The notes under the pieces were generated by a model, which saw nothing but the letters and a program-made list of their open reading frames with translations, did no database searches and was not told where the DNA came from. The translations under genes and the position numbers were made by a program. 62,534 nucleotides of DNA from Caulobacterales bacterium (lineage in GTDB: Bacteria > Pseudomonadota > Alphaproteobacteria > Caulobacterales > Caulobacteraceae): NCBI GenBank assembly GCA_016183935.1, contig JACPDR010000029.1, positions 1 through 62,534 of the forward strand, read 5' to 3'. Positions within the stretch are counted from its first letter, which is position 1, and every line of letters starts with the position of its first letter. This document shows, piece after piece, positions 33,611 to 42,843 of this stretch.

Positions 33611-36600
33611 ATGATCATGGCGAAAACGCCGCACAAGCGCGCTGCCGCAGCGGTTGGCCAAGCTAGGACCTGGTCGCCACCTCCCACGACCGGCCCCCTG
33701 TCCCAGCGCGTGGGGTCAAGCATCCTCGACGATTTCGTCGCCGGTCACTCGGCGGCGGACGTGTTTCGCGAAATCGTCCAGAACGAGTTCGACGGCGGCG
33801 GGTCGGCGATCGAGATCCTGTTCGGCGAGACCGAGCTCGTCATCACCGGGACCGGACGGCCCATAAGCAGTCAGGGATGGTCCCGCCTGAGCGTGATCGC
33901 CGGCACGGGCAATGTGATCGGCGGCCAGGCCGGCGACGTGGTCGAAGCCAAATCCAACGGCATCGGATCCAAGAATTTCGGCATCCGTTCGCTCTTCCTG
34001 TTCGGCGACCGGATCCACGTCCGTTCGAACGGACGCGTCGCCCTGCTCGATTTCGAAGACATGGGCACAGACAATCTTCCCGACCCTTCGTCCGCCGGAC
34101 GCGTCGGGGTGAGCATTCACATCCCCTACCGGAACGTCCAGACGCGGGTGCTCGAGCCCTTCACGGTCGAGAGCGAACGTCTCGCCATGACGGAGATCGC
34201 CCAGGCTCTGCTGCCGACTCTGGTGAAGCTCGCGAGCGCCGGAAAGTCGCCGGGCATCCGCCGTCTGACAGCCGCGTCGGCGCGCACGGGTCGCAGGCTC
34301 GAATGGCGGCAGTCCGCGAGGGTGGAGACCTGCCCGGTCAAGGGCGTGATGGCGGTACGGCGTACGGGCCGCCTGGAGGACTGGGCTGATCAAGCGACGA
34401 CCCGGCCAGTCGTCCAGAAGATCGAGGAGCTGGAGTTCACCCGGACCATCCCGATCCCGGCGGACAGCCGACACATCGACTATCCCGACTACTACCGCGC
34501 TGGCCCGACGAGTCTGAAGGTCTCCGTCTCCATTCCCCTCAGGCGAAACCGGATCGATTTAGGTCAGGCCGGACATTTCCATTACCCGCTGCAGACCCCT
34601 CAGAGCCGGACAGGGTCGATCGTTCAGGTCAGCGCGCCGTTCAAGCTCGACAACGATCGGTCCAGCCTCCTGGTCAACAGCTGGAACATCTGGCTTCAGG
34701 AGGCCGCCGCCGACCTGACCCGATCGCTGGTGGGACAGGACTGGTTCGACCGTTTCGGCGCGGACGCCTATCTCGCCCTGGACGCCGCCGCGCCGGCGAG
34801 CCCTGTCCACTACGGCGAGATGATGCGGGAGGGGATGCAGGCGGAAGCCTGCTGGCCGACGATGGAAGCGGGCCGGCGTCCGGTCTTCGCCAAGGCGAGC
34901 GACATCGTGGTGGCGGCGGATCCCGTACTCGAAGGGTTTCTGACGGCCGGCCAATACCTCGACCCCGGTCTCCTGAAAGTCGCCCGGGTGGCGCAGATGG
35001 CCCGCGACGCCGGCGCGAAGCGGTTCACGGTCAACTCTCTGGTCACGCTCCGTTGCGGCGCGCCCGGCGCAAAGCTCGCGACTGTGCTCGATGCGGATGA
35101 GGCCAATTATCACTATCCGGACTATGCCTCGAGCGCCGCCGAGCCCGACGCTCAAAGGCGATCCGCCGCGGCCCTGACGACCCTCCGGCGTCATCTTTCG
35201 AAAGAGAACAAGCGCGACCTCGAGACGACGGCGTCGACGCTCACCGCCGCGGGCGCGCTGGCGCCGGCGTCAGGTCTGACGAAGGTGGAGACGGCGAACT
35301 GGCAAGACTGTCCCGAGCCGATGGCGTCACGCCTGGACCAAGGGCTCAATGAAGCGACGTCGGTCTCTCGGTACTGCAAGGCTTTCGACCTGTCTCGATG
35401 GGCGACGGAGGCCTGTCAGCGGGCCCAGGCGGGGACGATCGATCCCGATGAGCGGCAGGCGGTCCATCGCTGGCTCCTCCAGCCCAAGGTCAAGCTCAAC
35501 TCGCGCCTCCTCGCCCTCGTGCGCCGCGCTCCGGTCGTTAAGGATCGTCACGGCGAATGGATCGCCCCCGTCGATCTGGCCGTGCTGCCCGCCCGCGACG
35601 CGGCCCTGCTGGGAAACGCCGTCCACGCCCCTGCGGGCGAGGTCGCCCGACGGTCCGACCTCCTCCGCCGGCTCAATGTTCGCCGCAAGGTGATCGGCCC
35701 AGATGTGCAGGCCCTCGCCGAACGAGTGTCGGCGTCGCCTGATCGTGCGGAGGCGTTCGAGGAACTGCTCGGTCGCCACGGAGCCCTGCTCCGGCCTGCC
35801 CTGGTCAAGGGCTTGGCAGGGACCCCGTGCCTCCGCAGCCGATCCGGCGCGATCGCGGCACCCGAAGATCTCCACCTGGCCACGGCCAGCAATATCGAAT
35901 GGCTGGACGACGACGCCCGCATCGTCGGCGGCTCTGCGGTCGGCCTCTACAGAAAGCTGGGCTGTCTGTCCGAGCCCAGCGCCGACACGCTTTACGCTGC
36001 GCTGGCGGAGCGCCGCGCCGCCAGCGCCCCACCGCCGCGCCCCGAAGACTTCTATCCCGCGCTTGTCGAGGCCCTTAAGGCGGAAGGCGTGGCCGTGTCG
36101 CGCTGGTCAACGGAGCCGATCCTCTATGTGGGCGGGGCCTACCATGCGCCGGAGGCCTGTCTCGTCTTCCAGGGCTCCGCACGCCTGTTCGGCGCTGCCC
36201 TGCCGGTCCATCGGGGCTCCGAGGCCATCGCCCGCGCCTTCGAGGCGCTCGGCGCCAGCGCCGTCGCCCGTCCCCGGCACTGGCTCGCCCTGTTCGGCTG
36301 GTTTCGGGATCGCGCCGCCGCCCACGGGGGCGTCCTCACACGATCGGAGCAGACCGCGCTGCGGGAAGCCTACAGACGCCACCTGCTCCATCCCGCGCTG
36401 GAGGCCCCGGCCGATCTGCGTTTCCTTCTTTCGACGACCGGCAGACTGTTCTCCCAGGCTGACCTCGCCGCCCGACGCCTCGTGGAGAACGACTATCCGG
36501 CGCTCGCGGACGGTCTTGAGGCGATCAACGCCCCAATGGCCTTCGGCGACCTGGATGAACATTCGCGCACCATGCTCCGACGCTACGGGGTCCACCGGCT

Positions 36601-37834
36601 GACCGAGATCGCCGATGCGCCCAGGGTCGAGCCCGGATCGGCCAAGGCGCCCGCCCCCTGGCTGGCCCGCGCCTGCACGGACCGGCTCACGCTTCTCCAT
36701 CGCCCCGACTTCGCCATCGCCCTGGCCGAACTCGGCTACGCTCAGCGCCGATACGACCCCGCGTTCAAGTCCGCTGCGACCCCTCGCGTGCTCCAAAAGC
36801 TGGCGGCGGTGACGGGCATCGACATCGTCAACGACATCAGCCTCACCTATCGCCTGGCGGGCAAGACGGTCCGCATCCCCGCCGACGGCGCCGTCATCAG
36901 GGATCGGATCGTCATCGTCGTTCCGCGCAGCAGCGTGGACTTCGACCAGATCTGCGCCGCGGTCCTCGCTGAGTTCATCGGTGCGGTGCAGCTGAAGGAC
37001 GTCCGGCTTCTGGCTCCGTCCATCGGCGCCCTGCTGCATTGCCGGTATGCGGCGGACTTCCGCTCGTTTCTGGTGCGGCAGGGGATTCCCCTGCCCTACG
37101 CCCTGCGCGACACCGGGGACAGCGGCCAGGATGATCTGTTCGACGGCGACGCGCGTCTAGACGATGCGTTTCGCGACATCATGGGCGCGATGGACACCCG
37201 GTCCCAACCCCGCGCCGCCCCGCCGTCTCCGCCCACACCCTCGCCCCCGCCCGCGCCGGCCCCCGTCATATCGCTGCCCGTCACGCCGCCCAAGCCCCTG
37301 CCGCCAATCGACAAGGTCAGTCTCACGGAAATGACCCTCACGGGACAGGCGCCGCCCATCCCTACGCCGTCCTCCAGCGCCGGCGGCTGGGGCGTATCCG
37401 GCGGCTGGACGCCGCCTACGCCGGAAGACGCGGCGCGAGATCGATTGGTCGGGACGCGGGGGGAGGAACTGGTCTACCGCCTGGAACTGGAACGGGTGCG
37501 GGCGATGGGGCACGAGGCTCCCGAGACGGTGGTGATCTGGCGGTCCCGAACCCAGCCCGGCGCCGACCACGACATCCAGTCCATCGACGAGAAGGGCGAC
37601 CCGCTCTGGATCGAGGTCAAGGCCACGACCGGGCGGGATGGCCGGTTCGACTGGTCCCGGGCCGAGTACGAACTGGCGATGCGGGAGGGTGCCCGCTACG
37701 AACTCGTCCGGGTTTATGAGGCGAACACCGACCATCCCAGCGCCAAGCGGTTCCGCAACCCTGCCGCCTTATACGGAAAGGGTCTGCGGCTGGAGTTGAA
37801 CACCTTGCGCGCCTTCGTGGAGTCGCGATCGTGA
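33611..37834 (+). CDS. large GHKL ATPase with a C-terminal DUF3883/PD-(D/E)XK-like domain
   Basis: This 1407-residue protein starts with a GHKL (HSP90-like) ATPase: N-box REIVQNEFDGG (residues 53-63), a degenerate G1 loop TGTGRP where DxGxG is expected, and the G2 lid KSNGIGSKNFGIRSLF (114-129). A long middle part of about 1000 residues is unassigned, followed by a proline-rich linker near residue 1200. The C-terminus matches DUF3883, with Asp1321 and Glu1335-x-Lys1337 (LWIEVKATTG), the pattern of a PD-(D/E)XK nuclease-like fold. ATG 33611 has GGGGG just ahead; ATG 33617 is an alternative. Sacsin-like ATPase/DUF3883 fusions occur in defence islands, so I infer defence. Confidence 0.75.
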   Translation: MIMAKTPHKRAAAAVGQARTWSPPPTTGPLSQRVGSSILDDFVAGHSAADVFREIVQNEFDGGGSAIEILFGETELVITGTGRPISSQGWSRLSVIAGTGNVIGGQAGDVVEAKSNGIGSKNFGIRSLFLFGDRIHVRSNGRVALLDFEDMGTDNLPDPSSAGRVGVSIHIPYRNVQTRVLEPFTVESERLAMTEIAQALLPTLVKLASAGKSPGIRRLTAASARTGRRLEWRQSARVETCPVKGVMAVRRTGRLEDWADQATTRPVVQKIEELEFTRTIPIPADSRHIDYPDYYRAGPTSLKVSVSIPLRRNRIDLGQAGHFHYPLQTPQSRTGSIVQVSAPFKLDNDRSSLLVNSWNIWLQEAAADLTRSLVGQDWFDRFGADAYLALDAAAPASPVHYGEMMREGMQAEACWPTMEAGRRPVFAKASDIVVAADPVLEGFLTAGQYLDPGLLKVARVAQMARDAGAKRFTVNSLVTLRCGAPGAKLATVLDADEANYHYPDYASSAAEPDAQRRSAAALTTLRRHLSKENKRDLETTASTLTAAGALAPASGLTKVETANWQDCPEPMASRLDQGLNEATSVSRYCKAFDLSRWATEACQRAQAGTIDPDERQAVHRWLLQPKVKLNSRLLALVRRAPVVKDRHGEWIAPVDLAVLPARDAALLGNAVHAPAGEVARRSDLLRRLNVRRKVIGPDVQALAERVSASPDRAEAFEELLGRHGALLRPALVKGLAGTPCLRSRSGAIAAPEDLHLATASNIEWLDDDARIVGGSAVGLYRKLGCLSEPSADTLYAALAERRAASAPPPRPEDFYPALVEALKAEGVAVSRWSTEPILYVGGAYHAPEACLVFQGSARLFGAALPVHRGSEAIARAFEALGASAVARPRHWLALFGWFRDRAAAHGGVLTRSEQTALREAYRRHLLHPALEAPADLRFLLSTTGRLFSQADLAARRLVENDYPALADGLEAINAPMAFGDLDEHSRTMLRRYGVHRLTEIADAPRVEPGSAKAPAPWLARACTDRLTLLHRPDFAIALAELGYAQRRYDPAFKSAATPRVLQKLAAVTGIDIVNDISLTYRLAGKTVRIPADGAVIRDRIVIVVPRSSVDFDQICAAVLAEFIGAVQLKDVRLLAPSIGALLHCRYAADFRSFLVRQGIPLPYALRDTGDSGQDDLFDGDARLDDAFRDIMGAMDTRSQPRAAPPSPPTPSPPPAPAPVISLPVTPPKPLPPIDKVSLTEMTLTGQAPPIPTPSSSAGGWGVSGGWTPPTPEDAARDRLVGTRGEELVYRLELERVRAMGHEAPETVVIWRSRTQPGADHDIQSIDEKGDPLWIEVKATTGRDGRFDWSRAEYELAMREGARYELVRVYEANTDHPSAKRFRNPAALYGKGLRLELNTLRAFVESRS

Positions 37835-38174
37835 CCGACCGCTTGCAACGGAGCCTCCGAAGTCCAACCGCTACAACCCGCGAATATCGTGCTATGGCGC
37901 TGGTCCGACGCGCGACCGCATCTCTGCGCGGTTCATGATCCGTCTGGCCGCCTTCCCAAGAACCAGCTGTCCTGGCGCTAATGGACAACCCGGTTGGCGG
38001 CGGACGGATGTGCAGGCGCGGATCGGGCGCTCATGCGAATGGCCGCTCGGGTGCGCAGGACCGAGCCTACGGCTAAGCCTCTCGGCAGGCCGTGACACCG
38101 ATGGATTCTGCATGAATGTTGCATCAAACCCTGAGCCATACTTCGTGGCATGGCGGGTTCCGCTGGAGGTGGTC
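37835..38174. other. intergenic region before the AbiEi-like gene
   Basis: The stretch of 340 bp has no gene or tRNA that I can recognise. Frames through it are only extensions of the next gene without start signals. GC composition is ordinary. GGAGG, the ribosome site of the next gene, ends it, and a promoter presumably lies near the less GC-rich 38096-38150. Confidence 0.4.
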
Positions 38175-38753
38175 ATGACGGCCCTGAGCGATCTGAAAAA
38201 GAGACTGCGACCCGGTCAGGTCTATCGCCGTCAGGATCTTAAGAGATGGTCCAATGCGGTGGACCGCCACGTCCGGCAGCTGCTTGACGAAGGCCGGCTC
38301 GAGAAGGTCTCCGGCGGCGTCTATATGGCGCCCCGCCAGACCCGGTTCGGCAAGGTGCCCGCCAAGCCGGAGAAGCTGGTCGAGGCCTTCCTGAAGGACG
38401 CCCGCTTCCTGATAGTTTCCCCGAGCGCATTCAATGGTCTCGGCGTCGGCTCGACCCAACTCTACAATGAAACGGTGGTCTACAATCTGAAGCGCCACGG
38501 TCGCTTCAAGCTCGGCGACCGGACCTACGATTTCCGCAAGAAGTCGTCTGTTCCCGCGCGCCTGACCCAAGAGGTGCTGCTCGTCGATCTGCTGCAGACG
38601 ATGGACCGGTTGGCGGAAGACGGGGCCGAGCTCCTGCCCCGGGTGATGGCGCGGGCGCGATCCATGGATCCGGTTCTTCTGGCCAAGGCGGCGCAGGACT
38701 TCGGTTCGATCCGGGTAGGCGGCCTCGTGGGCCGCGTCTTCCAGACGGCCTGA
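38175..38753 (+). CDS. AbiEi-like antitoxin/regulator, no toxin partner
   Basis: This 192-residue protein resembles the AbiEi (type IV antitoxin) family and DUF6088. An N-terminal winged helix (about residues 15-60) has VYRRQDLKRWSNAVDRHVRQ, then LLDEGRLEKVSGGVYMAP. The middle has ARFLIVSPSAFNGLGVGSTQ followed by a C-terminal helical part. AbiEi normally represses and neutralises the nucleotidyltransferase toxin AbiEii encoded next to it; here no AbiEii follows (38754-39028 is non-coding). It may be an orphan regulator. The start is ATG 38175 with GGAGG 7 bases upstream. Confidence 0.6.
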   Translation: MTALSDLKKRLRPGQVYRRQDLKRWSNAVDRHVRQLLDEGRLEKVSGGVYMAPRQTRFGKVPAKPEKLVEAFLKDARFLIVSPSAFNGLGVGSTQLYNETVVYNLKRHGRFKLGDRTYDFRKKSSVPARLTQEVLLVDLLQTMDRLAEDGAELLPRVMARARSMDPVLLAKAAQDFGSIRVGGLVGRVFQTA

Positions 38754-39028
38754 CGCGCGCCGCATCTAGCGCCATTGGCTCCGACGTCCCCCGCCCCCGG
38801 CCGAGATGATAGTCTATTTGATATCAATCGGCATGATTGACACCGAATAGATCACAACTCAGCGTGAGGCTCGGAAGCCCGACCCGTCACCCGTTCGCGC
38901 CATGTGAACCGTCCCCGGATCGATCCCGCCAGACCCGGCCGGTGTTCGTCAGCTAATTGGCTCGGACCTCGTCGACGGCGTTGGCCGCAACCCTTCCGGC
39001 GCTTTTGGCCGGGCACGGCACGGACCAG

Positions 39029-41455
39029 CTACCCGATGGCGTCGATCAGATCCGCGGTGTCGAAGCTCAGCAGGAATTGGGCGTAGGAGCTGCTGAACAG
39101 GTCCGCCACATAGTCCGCCACCTCGACATCGACCTGAACATCGCCCTCACCTCTCTGGAGGGCGTAACGTCGCGACTTGGTCGCCGCGAACAGAAACAGG
39201 GTGTGGAAATAGACCGTGCTGACGTAGCGTCGCTCGGACAGCTCCACGGCTTCCGAGGATTTGGCGGAGCGGTTGAAGTCCTTCAGAACGCCGCTGTCGA
39301 CGTTGACGTAGATCCGGGCGAGCTTGTCTTCATCGACATAGGGCTGGACCACGACATTGTGGTCCATTTCCAGCCCGGCCTCCTGAAGGTCGTTCCAGGA
39401 TTTGCGGCCCTCGCCCCCTGCTTTCGAACAGAGAACCAACTCGGGGATGCCGAGCGGCGGCTCCGCCTCAGGGGCCTTGGCCGGCGGCCTTTTCTCCGGA
39501 TCTGTGATCTTCACCAGGACGGCTTCCGTCAGCTCGCCGCGCGGGCTCGACAGCGCCGCGCGAAACTCCACCATATCGCCGACCGAGACTTCTGCAGAGG
39601 CCCGGACACCCACCTTGATCGCCCCTTCCAGCGGGCTCGATCGTGTCACGCTCAGCAGGTCGCCCTCCGCGGACGGCGTGGCGGCCTCGCCGCCGACGCC
39701 GGCGTTTTCTTGGGGCTTCATGAGCGTCAGGGTCAGATGGCCGGGGTCGTCCGTGCGGTCGAAATAGTCGTTTTCGACGTCCGTCGCGAAGGAGATGGTC
39801 CGGCTTCCGCCCAGCGGAAGCTTGAACATCCGAAGGCCGCCCTTATCGCCATCCCCGCCCCGAACCCGAAAGACAGACGGATATCGCTGAGGCGAGAACG
39901 GCGGGGCTTCCTTCTGAGCCGGCCGCGGCCCTCTTTCCTCGCGCGGCTTCTCGGTCTTGCCGGCCGGCCGATCGGCGATATCAAACGTCTGACGCAGCAT
40001 GCGGCTCAGAGATTCATTGATCGTCAGGTTTCGCGTCAGCTGCCGCAGCATCTGGCCCGCATCCTGATCGTCCATGCTGAGGGTCGATTTGCGCCGCTTG
40101 GCGATATCCGCGAGCTCGCTCCCGCTCAGCATGTCGCGCAGGTGTTTGCGGATGGCGTCAGCCTGGTCGCCCGCCTTCAGACGATCGCGGGACGCCATGA
40201 ACAGCTCGTTGCGGACACCCAGGTGGAGCTTTGAGCAGTCCACATGGATGAGGAGATAGTCCTTCAGAAGCGGCAGCTTCAGCGCGCGCGTGATGAACTC
40301 GGACGTGTAGCTCCCCTGAACCTGGCCGTTCAGCGAAAACATGACCGTCATGTCGTTCTTGAAATACTCGCGCTGGATGTACTGCTTGGTCTCCTTGACC
40401 CCCTGCCCTCGCGACCGCGCCTTGAAGACGTAGACGGTCACACCGAGCTCGCCGAACTCGGGCGTCTGCGACGCCAGCGAGAAGCGCGCCTCGACGGTCT
40501 CGGTGTCCGCTTCAAGCCTCCGCTTCAAGCCATAGACCAGCGTCGCCAGCGCCCGGTTGTCAGGGTAGCGCTCCACCGTATCGACCGTCAGGAACGGGAG
40601 CGCCGGCTCGAACAGATACTCGTTGAGACTGACGTTCAGGTCGCGCGAGATGATCGACCGCGCTCCCTCCGGAAGCCGGTAGGAATACAGCTTCAGCAAG
40701 GAGCCTGTCGTGAACTGTCGGCCTTCCAGGCCCAGGTCCAGAGAATCGATGTCCAGCGATGCGACCTGGCCGTCGAAGATCAGATATTCGTACCAGGTGT
40801 TCTTGCGGCCGGCCGCCGCCGCCAGCTCTGGCGGATGACGCCGCAGGAGCGTGAATCCTAGGGGCTGGGAGCCGTCGTAGCGTTTGCTGGCTACGAGCTG
40901 GAAACGCCGATCACCGCAGAAAGCGATCGCGCCCGCTCCGCCCATATTATATTTACCCTGGACGAAATGGACTTCGTTCTTGTTGCCCCGCAGGAGCGAC
41001 AGGAAGGTGCTTCCGAAATCGGCGGGCGCCTGGCCGACCCCATTGTCGTAGACTAGCAGAGACGTATCGCGGCGCGGACCGCTGGCCACGATCTGCAGGT
41101 CACCGGCCTGTTTCCGTCTCGCCTCCCCCAGATCCCAGTCGCGATGGTTCGGAAAATAGCGGTCCAGCGCCTCCTGCAGGCTGGCGGGCGCTTCCCTGGA
41201 TTTGATGTCTATCCCGTCTTCGCGAACCTTCTTCTCAAGGATCGCATCGATGCCATTGGTGATCTTCTCGACGAGCGCGGGGACCGGGTGCGCCTGCTGG
41301 TTCTCGACGACGCCATAGAAGGATTCATTGTCCCCATAGGGCGTCCATTTGGACGAGTCCGTCGCCAACCCTTCCGCGTCCAGGATCGCCTGCACCTCGT
41401 TTTCGGTGCCGGACTTGATCAGGCGCGTGAAGAGATCGCGCATACGGTCGGCCAT
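39029..41455 (-). CDS. HSP90-like GHKL ATPase, defence-island type
   Basis: This 808-residue protein has a GHKL ATPase at its N-terminus: N-box EKITNGIDAIL (Asn67), G1 motif VYDNGVG (Asp137) and G2 lid KYNMGGAGAIAF (168-179). The rest (about 200-808) has no domain I know. It includes SLNEYLFEPALPFLTVDTVE, a basic linker near 500-530 and a beta-rich C-terminus. The start chosen, ATG 41455, has GGGGA upstream; an upstream start would add 19 residues. It is transcribed away from the ssp genes. Similar ATPases occur in restriction and defence loci, so I infer defence. Confidence 0.6.
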   Translation of the reverse strand: MADRMRDLFTRLIKSGTENEVQAILDAEGLATDSSKWTPYGDNESFYGVVENQQAHPVPALVEKITNGIDAILEKKVREDGIDIKSREAPASLQEALDRYFPNHRDWDLGEARRKQAGDLQIVASGPRRDTSLLVYDNGVGQAPADFGSTFLSLLRGNKNEVHFVQGKYNMGGAGAIAFCGDRRFQLVASKRYDGSQPLGFTLLRRHPPELAAAAGRKNTWYEYLIFDGQVASLDIDSLDLGLEGRQFTTGSLLKLYSYRLPEGARSIISRDLNVSLNEYLFEPALPFLTVDTVERYPDNRALATLVYGLKRRLEADTETVEARFSLASQTPEFGELGVTVYVFKARSRGQGVKETKQYIQREYFKNDMTVMFSLNGQVQGSYTSEFITRALKLPLLKDYLLIHVDCSKLHLGVRNELFMASRDRLKAGDQADAIRKHLRDMLSGSELADIAKRRKSTLSMDDQDAGQMLRQLTRNLTINESLSRMLRQTFDIADRPAGKTEKPREERGPRPAQKEAPPFSPQRYPSVFRVRGGDGDKGGLRMFKLPLGGSRTISFATDVENDYFDRTDDPGHLTLTLMKPQENAGVGGEAATPSAEGDLLSVTRSSPLEGAIKVGVRASAEVSVGDMVEFRAALSSPRGELTEAVLVKITDPEKRPPAKAPEAEPPLGIPELVLCSKAGGEGRKSWNDLQEAGLEMDHNVVVQPYVDEDKLARIYVNVDSGVLKDFNRSAKSSEAVELSERRYVSTVYFHTLFLFAATKSRRYALQRGEGDVQVDVEVADYVADLFSSSYAQFLLSFDTADLIDAIG

Positions 41456-41608
41456 GTCGGTCCCCTGCCGCAGGCGTTCACGCCCGTCTTGCTCCGTCGA
41501 ACGACGGTACACGCCAGACAGCCACGGTCAGGACGACGGCGCAACCCGGTATCAGTGCGAGGTGTCCTGGCCCCGCGAGGGCGCAGATGGCGCGCTTCAA
41601 CAGGATCG

Positions 41609-42202
41609 TCAGCGCTTCTGAAACACGAACCAACGCCAAACCAGAGGTCGCGCGAATGAGTCCGCGTTGCGGCCGCTTGCGACCCGCTCAAGGCCTGCTG
41701 ACGCCGCACCGTGCAGCAGGGCCTGGTCCGAATGATCGAAGAAAACGTCTGAAGGGTCACCCGGCTGAGGCGCTCTCAAGGTGACGGCCAGGCGGCCGGT
41801 CGGAGTGAGCAGTGCGGACATCGCGCCCAGACTGGCCGGCAATGACTCTGGGCGGACGTGCATCAAGACGGCCGAGCAAAGAACGAAGTCGTAGCGCGTC
41901 GCCCCGGCGGTTGTCCCCTCAAGAAGCGGAAGGCTGTCATCCTTCCAGTCCACCGCACCGACCGTGCGTCGTTCGCCGGCCTCACGCATCGCGGTGGACG
42001 GTTCGACGGCGGAGACGCGATAGCCGAGCTGCGACAGAGTAAGGGCGTCGCGCCCGACGCCTGCGCCCACATCAAGGATCCGGGCGGGCGCTTCTGGCAA
42101 CCAGGGCAGGAGGTCCGCGTGGACCGCATCGAACGACAGGGATGCGTGACGCGCGCCGACCTCCGCCGCATGGCGCTGATAATGGGCCAAGACGGCGCTC
42201 AC
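41609..42202 (-). CDS. class I SAM-dependent methyltransferase
   Basis: This 197-residue protein has methyltransferase motif I ILDVGAGVGRDALTLSQ at about residue 40, the acidic loop VSAVEPSTAMREAGERR, motif IV region YDFVLCSAVLMHVRPE, and a closing VWRWFVFQKR. GTG 42202 overlaps the upstream stop (GTGA), so it is translationally coupled to the membrane protein. The substrate is unknown; motif IV is not the DPPY/NPPF type of DNA amino-methyltransferases, which argues for a small molecule or protein. Confidence 0.75.
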   Translation of the reverse strand: MSAVLAHYQRHAAEVGARHASLSFDAVHADLLPWLPEAPARILDVGAGVGRDALTLSQLGYRVSAVEPSTAMREAGERRTVGAVDWKDDSLPLLEGTTAGATRYDFVLCSAVLMHVRPESLPASLGAMSALLTPTGRLAVTLRAPQPGDPSDVFFDHSDQALLHGAASAGLERVASGRNADSFARPLVWRWFVFQKR

Positions 42203-42693
42203 GGCGCGCCCCCAGGGCTCGCGACGGCCCGTGTCGTCGCTGCGGTCGACGGCGGCGCCGGGCAGAACCAGGCGACCGGAGCGGCCGCCGAAGGGGTCTT
42301 CGCTCCGAAGAAGACCTCCGGTTGGCCTGCAGCGGCGAAGGCGCCCAGAGCGGCGATCCCGAACAGGCCGCAGAAGACCGTCAGAACCACCCACCCCCAG
42401 CGCCCGGATGGCGTCTCTTCCGCGATCCTGATCTGCGCCAAAAGCGTTTCCATGATGCCGCGCAAGCGGACCAGCGCGACGATCATGGCCAGGTTGGCGA
42501 TGCCGGCGAAACACAGGATCGCGCTCTTGGCGACCGGGGTGACGTCGAGGCTGGCGACCGCGAACCAGAGTCCGCCGTTGAGGGTCATGACGATCAACGG
42601 GATCTGCCAGAAAAAGCCGTTGAGCGACCGAAACTCGGCGCAGCGCTGCTCATAGATCTGGGATTTCGTGACCGATCCGTGGGTGTCGGACAT
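42199..42693 (-). CDS. small integral membrane protein coupled to the methyltransferase
   Basis: This 164-residue protein starts at ATG 42693 with GGAGG upstream. A soluble N-terminus (YEQRCAEFRSLNGFFWQIPL) leads into about three hydrophobic helices: VMTLNGGLWFAVASLDV, AILCFAGIANLAMIVALVRL and WVVLTVFCGLFGIAALGAFA. An Ala/Pro-rich tail follows. No family is recognised. It forms a two-gene unit with the methyltransferase, facing away from sspA; membrane plus enzyme pairs in islands can be effectors, but that is speculation. Confidence 0.6.
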   Translation of the reverse strand: MSDTHGSVTKSQIYEQRCAEFRSLNGFFWQIPLIVMTLNGGLWFAVASLDVTPVAKSAILCFAGIANLAMIVALVRLRGIMETLLAQIRIAEETPSGRWGWVVLTVFCGLFGIAALGAFAAAGQPEVFFGAKTPSAAAPVAWFCPAPPSTAATTRAVASPGGAP

Positions 42694-42843
42694 GCAAGCC
42701 TCCGGCCAGCGAACGTAGAGTCTCACGCGATACTATCGTCGGCGGCCAGTGCGTGACCACCCCGGTCGCCGGATCACCTTGACCGATCCGGCTGGGAGTC
42801 TCACGGGTTGCCTTCCGCTTCGCCGAATGTCTGCACCGATTCC
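42694..42843. promoter_or_regulatory. divergent control region between the methyltransferase unit and ssp
   Basis: This 150-bp region separates the two operons. GAGTCTCACG occurs twice as a direct repeat, at 42718-42727 and 42796-42805 (78 bp apart), one near each gene. Between them is an inverted repeat, CCGGATC-N9-GATCCGG (42769-42791). A shared regulator binding here is inferred; no -10/-35 box is clear. Confidence 0.4.

Noticed and set aside
37935..38174. Upstream extension of the AbiEi-like frame
   Set aside because: ATG 38175 has GGAGG and the domain begins there; the extension has no similarity.
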